The translations under genes and the position numbers were made by a program. The notes below the pieces were generated by a model. The model saw only the letters and a program-made list of their open reading frames with translations, was not told the DNA's origin and made no database searches. This document shows positions 31,009 through 38,535 of a stretch of DNA of 64,000 bases, in pieces. Numbering within the stretch: the first letter of the stretch is position 1; the number at the start of each line of letters is the position of its first letter. The stretch covers positions 62,001-126,000 of the forward strand of contig NZ_JNYY01000017.1 of assembly GCF_000716785.1 (NCBI RefSeq), in the 5' to 3' direction. The DNA is from Amycolatopsis vancoresmycina (GTDB taxonomy: Bacteria > Actinomycetota > Actinomycetes > Mycobacteriales > Pseudonocardiaceae).

Positions 31009-32189
31009 CCCACCCGCACCGGGAAATCCGGCAGCGTCAGCGCCGAATGCTCCGGCCGCGGCGTGCGCTGCGGCGCCGAGGACAGCTGCCGGAGCGCGGC
31101 GTTGCGCTCTTCGAGTGCCTCCGCCGTCGCCGGGAAGAGCGTCGCCTGGCCCTCGCCCACCATCGCCTGGTTGCGCTCGACGAAGTCCCGCAGCCGGTTT
31201 TCGTACGCGGCGAAGGCCGCCTCGTGGTCCGGGATGGTGGCCAGTGCGTGGCCGAGCACGTACGCGCCCACGAGGGCGAGGCTGGTGCCCTGGCCGGTGA
31301 GGAACGACGGTGCGTACGCGGCGTCGCCGACCAGCGCGACGCGGCCCGCCGACCAGCGCGGCAGGTGGATCTGGCTGACGACGTCGAAGAACAGGTCGTC
31401 GGCTTCGCGCATCGCCTGTACCAGGCGCGGGACCTCCCAGCCGTCGCCATCGAAGGTCCGGGTGATCAGGTCGCGCTGGGCTTCGGGGTTGCGGAACGCC
31501 TCGATCGGCGCCTCCGGCCGGGCGAACACCAGGAAACCGTGGACCTCCTCGCTGTCGAGCACCGCGTACAGCGCCGCGCCCTTGCCAGGCGTGGTCCACG
31601 TGACGCCCTCGCGGGACAGCCCGAAGTCGTTCGGCATGGTGAACCCGGCGAAGCTGTAGCCCAGGTAGCGGTGGAACTGCGCCTCGTCGCCGAGCACCAG
31701 CCCGCGGGTGTTCGAATGCAGGCCGTCGGCGCCGATCACCAGGTCGTAGGTTTCCTCGCGGCCGCTCCGGAACGTGACGTCGACGCCGTCGCCGTGCTGC
31801 GCAAGGGTTTCGACGGTGTCGCCGAACCGGACGTCGGCGTCGTCGCGCACCAGGTCGTACAGCGCGTGGATCAGGTCGCCGCGGCGGATTTCGAGGTCTT
31901 CGCCGTCGATGCCGCCGATGACCACGTTCGGGTCCAGCGACGCCACTTCGGTGCCGTCGGCGTCGAGGAAGGTCAGCCGCCGCGTGGAGATGTGCAGGTC
32001 CCGCAGGCGCGGCAGGATGCCCATCCGCCGGACGGCGTCCAGGGCCGTGCCGCGGATGTCGATCGGGTATCCCCCGGCGCGCAGGTGCGGCGCCTTCTCC
32101 ACGAGGGTGACCGCGAAGCCGGCCTGGCGCAGCCAGAAGGCCAGCGCGGGGCCGGCGATGCTCACACCCGAGATCAGGATCTTCTTCAC
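31005..32189 (-). CDS. FAD-dependent monooxygenase
   Basis: This 394-residue class A flavin monooxygenase of the PHBH/TetX type carries ILISGVSIAGPALAFWLRQAG (FAD ADP-binding), YDLVIGADGLHSNTR (DG motif) and GRVALVGDAAYAPSFLTGQG (GD motif for the ribityl chain). It would hydroxylate an aromatic or polycyclic substrate using NAD(P)H and O2; tetracycline- or rifamycin-type inactivation is known in this family. It is divergent from a MarR gene with matching operator sequences, which suggests induction by a small aromatic molecule. Confidence 0.9.
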   Translation of the reverse strand: MKKILISGVSIAGPALAFWLRQAGFAVTLVEKAPHLRAGGYPIDIRGTALDAVRRMGILPRLRDLHISTRRLTFLDADGTEVASLDPNVVIGGIDGEDLEIRRGDLIHALYDLVRDDADVRFGDTVETLAQHGDGVDVTFRSGREETYDLVIGADGLHSNTRGLVLGDEAQFHRYLGYSFAGFTMPNDFGLSREGVTWTTPGKGAALYAVLDSEEVHGFLVFARPEAPIEAFRNPEAQRDLITRTFDGDGWEVPRLVQAMREADDLFFDVVSQIHLPRWSAGRVALVGDAAYAPSFLTGQGTSLALVGAYVLGHALATIPDHEAAFAAYENRLRDFVERNQAMVGEGQATLFPATAEALEERNAALRQLSSAPQRTPRPEHSALTLPDFPVRVG

Positions 32190-32200
32190 GGCAACTCCTT

Positions 32201-32285
32201 TAGCTAAGTTAGGTATGCAAAGTGGAGGTGCGACAATGCCCCTCGATCACCCCCGACCCGGTCAACTATATACCTAAGTTAGCTA
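32201..32285. promoter_or_regulatory. MarR-type operator pair (TAGCTAAGTTAGGTAT)
   Basis: TAGCTAAGTTAGGTAT (32201-32216) and ATACCTAAGTTAGCTA (32270-32285) are inverted copies with one central mismatch. Each also contains the near-palindrome CTAAGTTAG. One lies next to the monooxygenase start, the other just before the MarR start, so a MarR dimer could repress both promoters. The AT-rich character contrasts with the surrounding DNA. Confidence 0.8.
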
Positions 32286-32298
32286 TCTAAGAGGTGTG

Positions 32299-32775
32299 AT
32301 GGGCGACACAGAAACCGGCGAGCTGCGGTCCGTGCTGCCCCGGATCCTGCAGCTGGGCACCCTGATGAACCGCAGCGGGCTCGGCGAACGCGCGATGCGG
32401 CAGATCGGGGCCGACCTCGACCGGCCCGGGCTGTCGATCCTGGTTTCGCTGCACATGACCGGCAAGGCGCTGCGCGTCGGTGAGATCGCGGAGCGGATGC
32501 AGGTCGCCGGGCCGCACGTCACGCGGCACCTGCACGTGCTCGAACGGCGGCGGCTCGTGCGCGGCCTCGCCGACCCCGACGACCGGCGCGCCCGGCTGGT
32601 CGAGCTGACCCCCGAGGGCGCCGAGATCGCCGACCGGTACTTCACCACGCTGCTCGGCTGGTTCGGCGACGCGCTGTCCGGCTGGGCACCGGAGGACCGC
32701 CGGACCTTCTACGACCTCCTCCTGCGGTTCACCGACGACTTCGCGGCCTACCTTTCGGCGACCAGCGAAGAGTGA
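32299..32775 (+). CDS. MarR-family regulator
   Basis: The 158-residue protein has a winged helix-turn-helix (LRVGEIAERMQVAGPHVTRHLHVLERRRLVRGLADPDDRRARLVELT) typical of MarR, flanked by dimerisation helices. I start at ATG 32299 after GAGGTG; a GTG immediately before it is possible. It is divergent from the FAD monooxygenase, with an operator pair between them. Confidence 0.9.
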   Translation: MGDTETGELRSVLPRILQLGTLMNRSGLGERAMRQIGADLDRPGLSILVSLHMTGKALRVGEIAERMQVAGPHVTRHLHVLERRRLVRGLADPDDRRARLVELTPEGAEIADRYFTTLLGWFGDALSGWAPEDRRTFYDLLLRFTDDFAAYLSATSEE

Positions 32776-32776
32776 G

Positions 32777-32801
32777 CCCGGACGCGCGTCAGCCGTCCGG
32801 G
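32777..32801. terminator. Weak convergent hairpin
   Basis: CCCGGAC (32777-32783) pairs with GTCCGGG (32795-32801) across an 11-base loop at the junction of two convergent genes, overlapping the stop of the TetR gene. It may terminate both transcripts. The stem is short and there is no clear U-tract. Confidence 0.35.
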
Positions 32802-33421
32802 TGCTCCGCGGCGAGCCGGGCGACGGCGTCGAGCAGCACCCGGGCGTGCAGTTCGAACAGCCCGTTCAGGTCGACGCTGTCGCCGCCGATCTCCCGGGCG
32901 ATGAAGAACCCGTCGGCCGCCGACATCGCGTAGACGGCCAGCAGCCGCGCCTGCCCGGCGGCCAGGCCGGGCGCGAGTTCGCCGATGATCCCGACCAGGC
33001 GCCGGTGCGCGATTTCGCGGACTTCGAGGAACTTGCGGCGGGCACTGGGTTCCTCGGGACGGCGTTCCAGCGTCAGCAGCAGGCCGAGGCGCAGGAAGTC
33101 CGGGGTGTCCAGCAGCGCCTTGCCGATGCGGCCGGCCAGGTCCACGGCACGGGCTTCCGGCGGCCCGTCGCCGCCGGGCAGGGTGAACGCGGCCAGCCAG
33201 CGGTCGAAGCTGCGTTCGATGACCGCGGCGATCAGCTCGTCCTTGTCCTTGAAGTGCCAGTAGATCGAGCTGGCCGGCAGCCCGCAGCGGGCGCTGACCT
33301 GGGCGATGCTCGTGCCGTCGTAGCCGCGTTCGCCGGCGATCTCGGCCGCGGCGTCGAGGATCTTCCGCCGGGACTCCTCACCGTTGGCGCGCCGCCGCCG
33401 TCCACTGCGCTCGTCGGGCAT
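32789..33421 (-). CDS. TetR-family repressor of the aromatic operon
   Basis: The 210-residue regulator has an N-terminal helix-turn-helix (YDGTSIAQVSARCGLPASSIYWHFKDKDELIAAVI). I start at ATG 33421 because GGAGG lies eight bases upstream; the longer reading would cover the operator. It is divergent from the hydroxylase-hydrolase-dioxygenase operon, which it probably represses until an aromatic ligand binds. Confidence 0.9.
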   Translation of the reverse strand: MPDERSGRRRRANGEESRRKILDAAAEIAGERGYDGTSIAQVSARCGLPASSIYWHFKDKDELIAAVIERSFDRWLAAFTLPGGDGPPEARAVDLAGRIGKALLDTPDFLRLGLLLTLERRPEEPSARRKFLEVREIAHRRLVGIIGELAPGLAAGQARLLAVYAMSAADGFFIAREIGGDSVDLNGLFELHARVLLDAVARLAAEHPDG

Positions 33422-33460
33422 CGCGTTTTCCTCCTTGACCGGGTCCGGACCCGAGCTTAC

Positions 33461-33500
33461 TGTAGCGACCATTCCATTAGTTACCGGAGTGATCACTACA
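33461..33500. promoter_or_regulatory. Operator-like inverted repeat
   Basis: TGTAGCGACCA (33461-33471) and TGATCACTACA (33490-33500) are inverted copies matching at 9 of 11 positions. The second also overlaps the perfect palindrome AGTGATCACT (33488-33497). It lies in the short divergent gap just upstream of the hydroxylase ribosome site AGGAGG. Confidence 0.55.
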
Positions 33501-33513
33501 GGAGGCGCGCCGA

Positions 33514-35031
33514 GTGTCCGACATCCCCTCGTACGACGTGGCCGTCGTCGGGTACGGCCCGACCGGCGTCACCGCGGCGAACCTGCTCGGCGCCCGCGGG
33601 CTGCGGGTGGTGGTGATCGAGCGCGACGCCGAGATCCACCCGCGGGCCCGCGCCATCTCCACCGACGAGGAGGTGCTGCGGATCTGGCAGCAGACCGGCC
33701 TCGCCGGCGAGCTGGCCCGCGACATGCTGGCCGGCCTGCCGATCGAGTTCACCGACCGGGCGGGCGAGCCGTTCCTGGCCGCGAAGTTCCGCACCGCCGG
33801 GCACGGCTATCCCCCGCAGCTGTTCCTCTACCAGCCCGCGCTGGAGCAGACGCTGCGCGCGGGCGTCACCCGGTTCCCGGACGTCGAACTCCGGCTGGGC
33901 CACGAATGCCTGCGCGTCCGGCAGGACACCGGCGGCGCCGAACTGCTGCTGGCCGCCGGGGACCGCCTCGAGCGCGTGCGGGCGTCCTGGGTGATCGCCG
34001 CGGACGGCGGGTCGAGCCCGATCCGCGGGCAGCTGGGCATCGGCTTCGACGGGCGCACCCACGAAACCCGCTGGGTCGTCGTCGACACGCAGGTGCGCCG
34101 CCCGTGGCCCGGGCACGACCGGCTGCGCTTCCACTGCGACCCGGCCCGGCCCGCCGTCGACTGCCCGACGCCGCTGGGCCACCACCGCTGGGAGTTCCCG
34201 GTGCTGCCGGGCGAGGACGAGACCGAGCTGGCGGGCGACGCCGCGGTGTGGCGCCTGCTCGGCCGCTACGGCATCACCGGCGAGCACGTGACGCTGCAGC
34301 GCGCGGTGGTCTACCGCCACCACCTCCGCTGCGCCGCCCGCTGGCGCGCGGGACGGGTGTTCCTCGCCGGCGACGCGGCGCACGCGATGCCGCCGTGGAT
34401 CGGGCAGGGCATGGCCGCGGGGGTGCGCGACGCGGCGAACCTGTGCTGGAAACTCGCGTCGGTGATCACCGGCGAGCTGCCCCCGGCGGTGCTGGACACC
34501 TACGAAACCGAGCGCAGGCCGCACGTCCGGGCGGTCACCCGCCGGGCCGCCCGGGTCGGCCGCGTCATCACCGAGCGGCGCCCGGCCGTGGCGAAGGCCC
34601 GCGACCTGCTGGGCCGCCGGATCGGCCGGGTCCCGCTCGTGCACCGGCTGCTCGTCGAGTCCAGCTGGGTGCCGGAAGCCCGCTACCGGCACGGGTTCTT
34701 CGGCCCGCGGCACCGGGCGGCGGGCCGCAAAGTACCCCAGCCGTGGGTCCTCGACCCCGACGGCCGGCGCCGCCGCCTCGACGACGTGACCGCGGGCCGC
34801 TGGGTCGTCCTCGGCGCCTCCGATCCTCAGTGGACGGTCTCCTTCGCCGTCCTGCCAGCGGGATCGGCCGCCCGCGCCGGATGCCTCGTCGACGTCGACG
34901 GCGTCCTCACCGCCTGGCTCGCCCGGCACCGCACGGACACCGTCGCCCTCCGGCCCGACGGTTTCGTCTACGCCGCCGGCCGGCCGCTCGCCCCGCCACC
35001 CACCACCGTCCCGAGGAAGCAGCCCGCATGA
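33514..35031 (+). CDS. FAD-dependent aromatic hydroxylase (MhpA-like)
   Basis: This 505-residue class A flavoprotein monooxygenase has DVAVVGYGPTGVTAANLLGARG, SWVIAADGGSSPIRGQLG and GRVFLAGDAAHAMPPWIGQG. Length and motifs match 3-(3-hydroxyphenyl)propionate hydroxylases and related aromatic hydroxylases. The start is GTG 33514, with AGGAGG eight bases upstream. It would ortho-hydroxylate a phenolic substrate to a catechol. The two coupled genes downstream supply ring cleavage and hydrolysis of the product. Confidence 0.9.
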   Translation: MSDIPSYDVAVVGYGPTGVTAANLLGARGLRVVVIERDAEIHPRARAISTDEEVLRIWQQTGLAGELARDMLAGLPIEFTDRAGEPFLAAKFRTAGHGYPPQLFLYQPALEQTLRAGVTRFPDVELRLGHECLRVRQDTGGAELLLAAGDRLERVRASWVIAADGGSSPIRGQLGIGFDGRTHETRWVVVDTQVRRPWPGHDRLRFHCDPARPAVDCPTPLGHHRWEFPVLPGEDETELAGDAAVWRLLGRYGITGEHVTLQRAVVYRHHLRCAARWRAGRVFLAGDAAHAMPPWIGQGMAAGVRDAANLCWKLASVITGELPPAVLDTYETERRPHVRAVTRRAARVGRVITERRPAVAKARDLLGRRIGRVPLVHRLLVESSWVPEARYRHGFFGPRHRAAGRKVPQPWVLDPDGRRRRLDDVTAGRWVVLGASDPQWTVSFAVLPAGSAARAGCLVDVDGVLTAWLARHRTDTVALRPDGFVYAAGRPLAPPPTTVPRKQPA

Positions 35032-35876
35032 CCACCCGCACCGAACGCACCGTCCGCGCCGGCGACCGCGAAATCTTCGTCGCCGAAGCCGGGGCCGGGC
35101 CCGCCGTCGTGCTGCTGCACGGTGGTGGTCCCGGGGCCACCGGGGCCGCCAACTACCAGGCCAACATCGAGGCGCTGGCCCGGCGGTTCCGGGTCGTCGT
35201 CCCGGACCTGCCCGGCTACGGACGGTCCACGAAGGACATCGACCGGCGGGATCCGTTCGGCTCGCTGGCCGACGGCGTCCGCGGCCTGCTCGACGCGCTC
35301 GGCCTCGAAACCGCGCACCTGGTCGGCAACTCCTACGGCGGTGCGGCCGCGCTGCGGCTGGCGCTGGACACCCCCGGGCGGGTCGGCCGGCTGGTGCTGC
35401 TGGGGCCCGGCGGCATCGGCACCACCCGCGAGCTGCCCACCGCCGGCCTGAACCGGCTGCTGTCCTACTACACCGGGGACGGCCCGTCGCGGGCCAAGCT
35501 CGAGGCGTTCGTCCGCGGCTATCTCGTCCACAATGGACGTTCGGTGCCGGACGAGCTGATCGAGCAGCGGTACCAGGCCAGCATCGACCCCGAGGTCGTC
35601 GCCAACCCGCCGCTGCGGCGCCCGGCCGGCGTGCGCGCCCTCTGGCGGACGGACCTCACCCGCGATCCGCGGCTGCGCCGCCTCCCGACGAAAACCCTGG
35701 TGGTGTGGGGCACCGAGGACCGGGTCAACCGCCCGTCCGGCGGGTTCCGGCTGGCCACCACGCTCCCCGACTGCACGCTGCTGCTGGTGCCCCGCACCGG
35801 CCACTGGGTGCAGTGGGAGCAGGCGCCGCTGTTCAACGCCGCCGTCACCGCCTTCCTCACCGGGGAGCCCGCATGA
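35028..35876 (+). CDS. Meta-cleavage product hydrolase (MhpC/BphD-like)
   Basis: This 282-residue alpha/beta-hydrolase has an oxyanion loop HGGGPGATGAANYQ, nucleophile Ser102 in VGNSYGGAA, an acidic residue in WGTEDRVN and His in RTGHWVQWE. The HGGGPGA loop is characteristic of hydrolases that cleave C-C bonds in 2-hydroxy-6-oxo-dienoates after extradiol ring opening. It overlaps both neighbours as ATGA and fits between the hydroxylase and the dioxygenase functionally. Confidence 0.9.
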   Translation: MTTRTERTVRAGDREIFVAEAGAGPAVVLLHGGGPGATGAANYQANIEALARRFRVVVPDLPGYGRSTKDIDRRDPFGSLADGVRGLLDALGLETAHLVGNSYGGAAALRLALDTPGRVGRLVLLGPGGIGTTRELPTAGLNRLLSYYTGDGPSRAKLEAFVRGYLVHNGRSVPDELIEQRYQASIDPEVVANPPLRRPAGVRALWRTDLTRDPRLRRLPTKTLVVWGTEDRVNRPSGGFRLATTLPDCTLLLVPRTGHWVQWEQAPLFNAAVTAFLTGEPA

Positions 35877-36868
35877 CCGTCTTCGGCGCCGTCCACCTGG
35901 GTTACGTCGTCATCGAGACCCGCCGCTTCGCCGACTGGCGCCGCTTCGGCGCCGACGCCATCGGCATGCACGCCGACGAGCTCGACACCGGCGCGCTCCG
36001 GTTCCGGCTCGACGAGCGCCAGTGCCGTTTCCTGCTCCGGTCCGGGCCCGCCGAAGACGTCACCGCCCTCGGCTGGCAGGTCGACGACCACGAGACGTTC
36101 GACCGGATCCTCGCCCGGGTCACCGGCCACGGCGTCCCGGTCACCGAGGGCACCGCCGAGGAAGCCGCGCTGCGCGGGGTGGAACGGCTCTGGCGGTTCC
36201 CCGGCCCGAAGGGCCTCGCGCAGGAGATCTTCGTGGCGCCGGTGCTCGCCGCCGCCCCGCCGGTGCTGCGCTCGGCCGGGTTCGTCACCGGCGAAGGCGG
36301 CCTCGGGCACGTCGCGCTCACCACCACCCGGCCCCACCAGCTGCGCGGGTACTACGACACGGTCTTCGACGCCCGGCTGTCGGACTACATCGACGAAACC
36401 ATCAGCGGCGTCAAGCTGAAGATCCGGTTCCTGCGCGTGAACCACCGCCACCACTCCGTCGCCATCGCGGCCACGCGCGGGCTGCGGATCGACCCGGTCC
36501 GCACCCGCGTGCAGCACCTGAACATCCAGGTCGCCGAGCTCGACGACCTCACCCGGTCCTACCAGCGCGTCCGGGACCTCGGCTTCGGCATGGCGCTCTC
36601 GGTCGGCCAGCACACGAACGACCGCGAGCTGTCCTACTACGCCCGCACGCCGTCCGGGTTCGAATGGGAGGTGGGCTGGAACCCGGTCACCGTCGACGAA
36701 CGCACCTGGGAGCCGGCGACCCACCGCGGGATCAGCGTCTGGGGCCACACCCCGGCCGGTGAAACAGTGCTGGCGAAACTCGCCCAGTTCCGCACCGCGG
36801 CTCGCTCCCTGTGGCGGCCGGAAGCCACCGTGCCCGCCCTCAGCGGCCCCGGCATCCCGGACGACTGA
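35873..36868 (+). CDS. Extradiol catechol dioxygenase (type I, VOC fold)
   Basis: The 331-residue two-domain dioxygenase has its Fe(II) ligands in the C-terminal domain: His146 in GHVALTT, His215 in VQHLNIQV and Glu266 in SGFEWEVGW. His194 is in the usual catalytic position. The N-terminal domain is the degenerate VOC repeat. It cleaves a catechol next to the hydroxyls; the coupled hydrolase would process the product. No later pathway genes (hydratase, aldolase) are present, so the route is incomplete here. Confidence 0.9.
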   Translation: MTVFGAVHLGYVVIETRRFADWRRFGADAIGMHADELDTGALRFRLDERQCRFLLRSGPAEDVTALGWQVDDHETFDRILARVTGHGVPVTEGTAEEAALRGVERLWRFPGPKGLAQEIFVAPVLAAAPPVLRSAGFVTGEGGLGHVALTTTRPHQLRGYYDTVFDARLSDYIDETISGVKLKIRFLRVNHRHHSVAIAATRGLRIDPVRTRVQHLNIQVAELDDLTRSYQRVRDLGFGMALSVGQHTNDRELSYYARTPSGFEWEVGWNPVTVDERTWEPATHRGISVWGHTPAGETVLAKLAQFRTAARSLWRPEATVPALSGPGIPDD

Positions 36869-36917
36869 ACCATTCCCCGCCGCCCTGGATATTAGCCGTA
36901 AAAATCCGTCCCACCGT

Positions 36918-36969
36918 GCCCACTAGTGGACAATACCGGCCCGCCCGCCGAAGTTGTCCACTAGTGGGC
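36918..36969. promoter_or_regulatory. Inverted pair of CCACTAGTGG palindromes before NRPS operon
   Basis: GCCCACTAGTGGACAA (36918-36933) and TTGTCCACTAGTGGGC (36954-36969) are perfect inverted copies separated by 20 bases, and each contains the self-palindrome CCACTAGTGG. Their position, 112-163 bases upstream of the first NRPS-operon gene, suggests two operator half-regions for a dimeric regulator or a looped repressor. A cruciform terminator for the preceding operon is the alternative. Confidence 0.7.
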
Positions 36970-37080
36970 AAACCCTTGCTGTCCAACGTAAGCGCTGGTG
37001 AACATACCTTTCGTGCCGGGGGCGAGCCGCCGCCGGGGCGCGATCGGGCAACCTTCCGCAGACATCGCAAGGGGGACACC

Positions 37081-38535
37081 GTGACCCTGATTCTCAAGAC
37101 GAAGCCCGGCGACTACTCCGCGGAGCTGCCCGCCGAATTCTCCGCGGGTGCACTCTCCGACTACCTCACCGCCTACTGCGCCAACCCCCTTTTCCGCAGC
37201 GCGCGATTCGAAGAACTCGAGATCGACGACGACCCCTACCGCCGGCCGGTGCGGCCCGAGGACCTCAGCTTCCTGCGGTTCGACCGCCCCTTCGGGCGCG
37301 CCGACGCCTCGCAGCTGTCCGCCCTGATCGGGCACCGCATGCTGCTGAACATCCACGACACCGCCAAGCCGATGTACGCGGCGGACATGACTCCCGAGCG
37401 GTGGGACGAGCACCGGCTGTTCTACGGCGAACGCAACCGCGTGCTCGGCGAGCTCGTGCGGCCCCTGCTGGAGGAGCACCTGTTCGGCTTCGTCCGGGAG
37501 GCCGTCGCCGAGCAGGCCGCCGACCGGCCCGAGCCGGACGTGGCCGGCCTGCGTGGCCTGCTGACCGACCTGGCCGAACGGCGCGGCACCGCCGCCGAAG
37601 CGCTCGTCGGCCTGGTGGCCGGGGCGAAAGCCGCCGGCGAGGCCGCGAAGATGACGGCGGTCCAGCTGCTGGCCGGCACCCTCAACGCCCCGCTGCGGGT
37701 CAGCCCGCTGATGATCCCGGCCGGCAACGCGCTCGCGGCCATGACCAGCGCGCGCCGCGAGCCGCACCCGATCGACGACGTCCTGGGTGCCGTCCTGGAC
37801 GCGTGCGGGTTCGGCCTCGAACCGCACCGCTACTACCAGTACTACCTGCCGTCCACATTGGCCGCGATGAACCACCTGAGCGGCGCCGCCCGCGATCCCG
37901 GCCGGGTCTTCGAATTCCTCGGGGCCATGTGCGTGCGCACCCTGGACTCGCTGGCGCTGATCGGCGGGCACGGCGCCCGGCTGGCCGAACTCGCCGGCCC
38001 GGCGGACTCCTCCCGCACCGAGGCCGCCATGGCCCGCACCGCGCCCGAGGCGGAGACCGCCGCAACCGTCGAAGCGATCACGCGCACCGTCCTCGAACCG
38101 CTGTCCCACCGCTTCGGCCCGGCGGCTTTGGCCGCCTTCGACCGCGGTGCCCGGGAATACGCGCTCCTGCTGGACGTCCACCACGACGACCTGACCGTGC
38201 AGCTGCGCTGGATCGACAGCGCCGAGGCCTACCGGGCCAAGGCCGAACGGCTGCAGGCCGCCATCGACGAGCACCACGTCCCGGTCGCCCTCGACACGTT
38301 CGTCGAGTCCTGGGAGGAGTGCTCCACCACCCACGTGCACGACGACGACCGGTTGCTGGTCATCGAAAGCGGCGAGATGGAGTTCTGGAACTGCTTCTCC
38401 GGCATGCACAAGTTCCGCGCCGGCGACAAGCTGTTCATCCCCAAGCACCGCCTGCACGGCTCGGTCGTGCTGTCCGGCGAATGCGTCTACCACCAGCCCG
38501 TGATCACCGCCGAGCTGGACCAGCGCTATGGCTGA
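37081..38535 (+). CDS. Helical protein with C-terminal cupin domain, unknown function
   Basis: The 484-residue protein is the first gene of the NRPS operon. Residues 1-390 are almost all helical with conserved-looking His/Glu/Tyr stretches (IGHRMLLNIHDTAKPMYA, HRYYQYYLPSTLAAMNHLSG). This could be an iron-binding heme-oxygenase-like fold, but I cannot confirm it. Residues about 395-480 form a cupin (SWEECSTTHVHDDDRLLVIESG, FRAGDKLFIPKHRLHGSVV) with His residues that could bind a metal. The start is GTG 37081 after AAGGGGGA. It may oxidise the amino-acid building block or modify the peptide. Confidence 0.65.
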   Translation: MTLILKTKPGDYSAELPAEFSAGALSDYLTAYCANPLFRSARFEELEIDDDPYRRPVRPEDLSFLRFDRPFGRADASQLSALIGHRMLLNIHDTAKPMYAADMTPERWDEHRLFYGERNRVLGELVRPLLEEHLFGFVREAVAEQAADRPEPDVAGLRGLLTDLAERRGTAAEALVGLVAGAKAAGEAAKMTAVQLLAGTLNAPLRVSPLMIPAGNALAAMTSARREPHPIDDVLGAVLDACGFGLEPHRYYQYYLPSTLAAMNHLSGAARDPGRVFEFLGAMCVRTLDSLALIGGHGARLAELAGPADSSRTEAAMARTAPEAETAATVEAITRTVLEPLSHRFGPAALAAFDRGAREYALLLDVHHDDLTVQLRWIDSAEAYRAKAERLQAAIDEHHVPVALDTFVESWEECSTTHVHDDDRLLVIESGEMEFWNCFSGMHKFRAGDKLFIPKHRLHGSVVLSGECVYHQPVITAELDQRYG

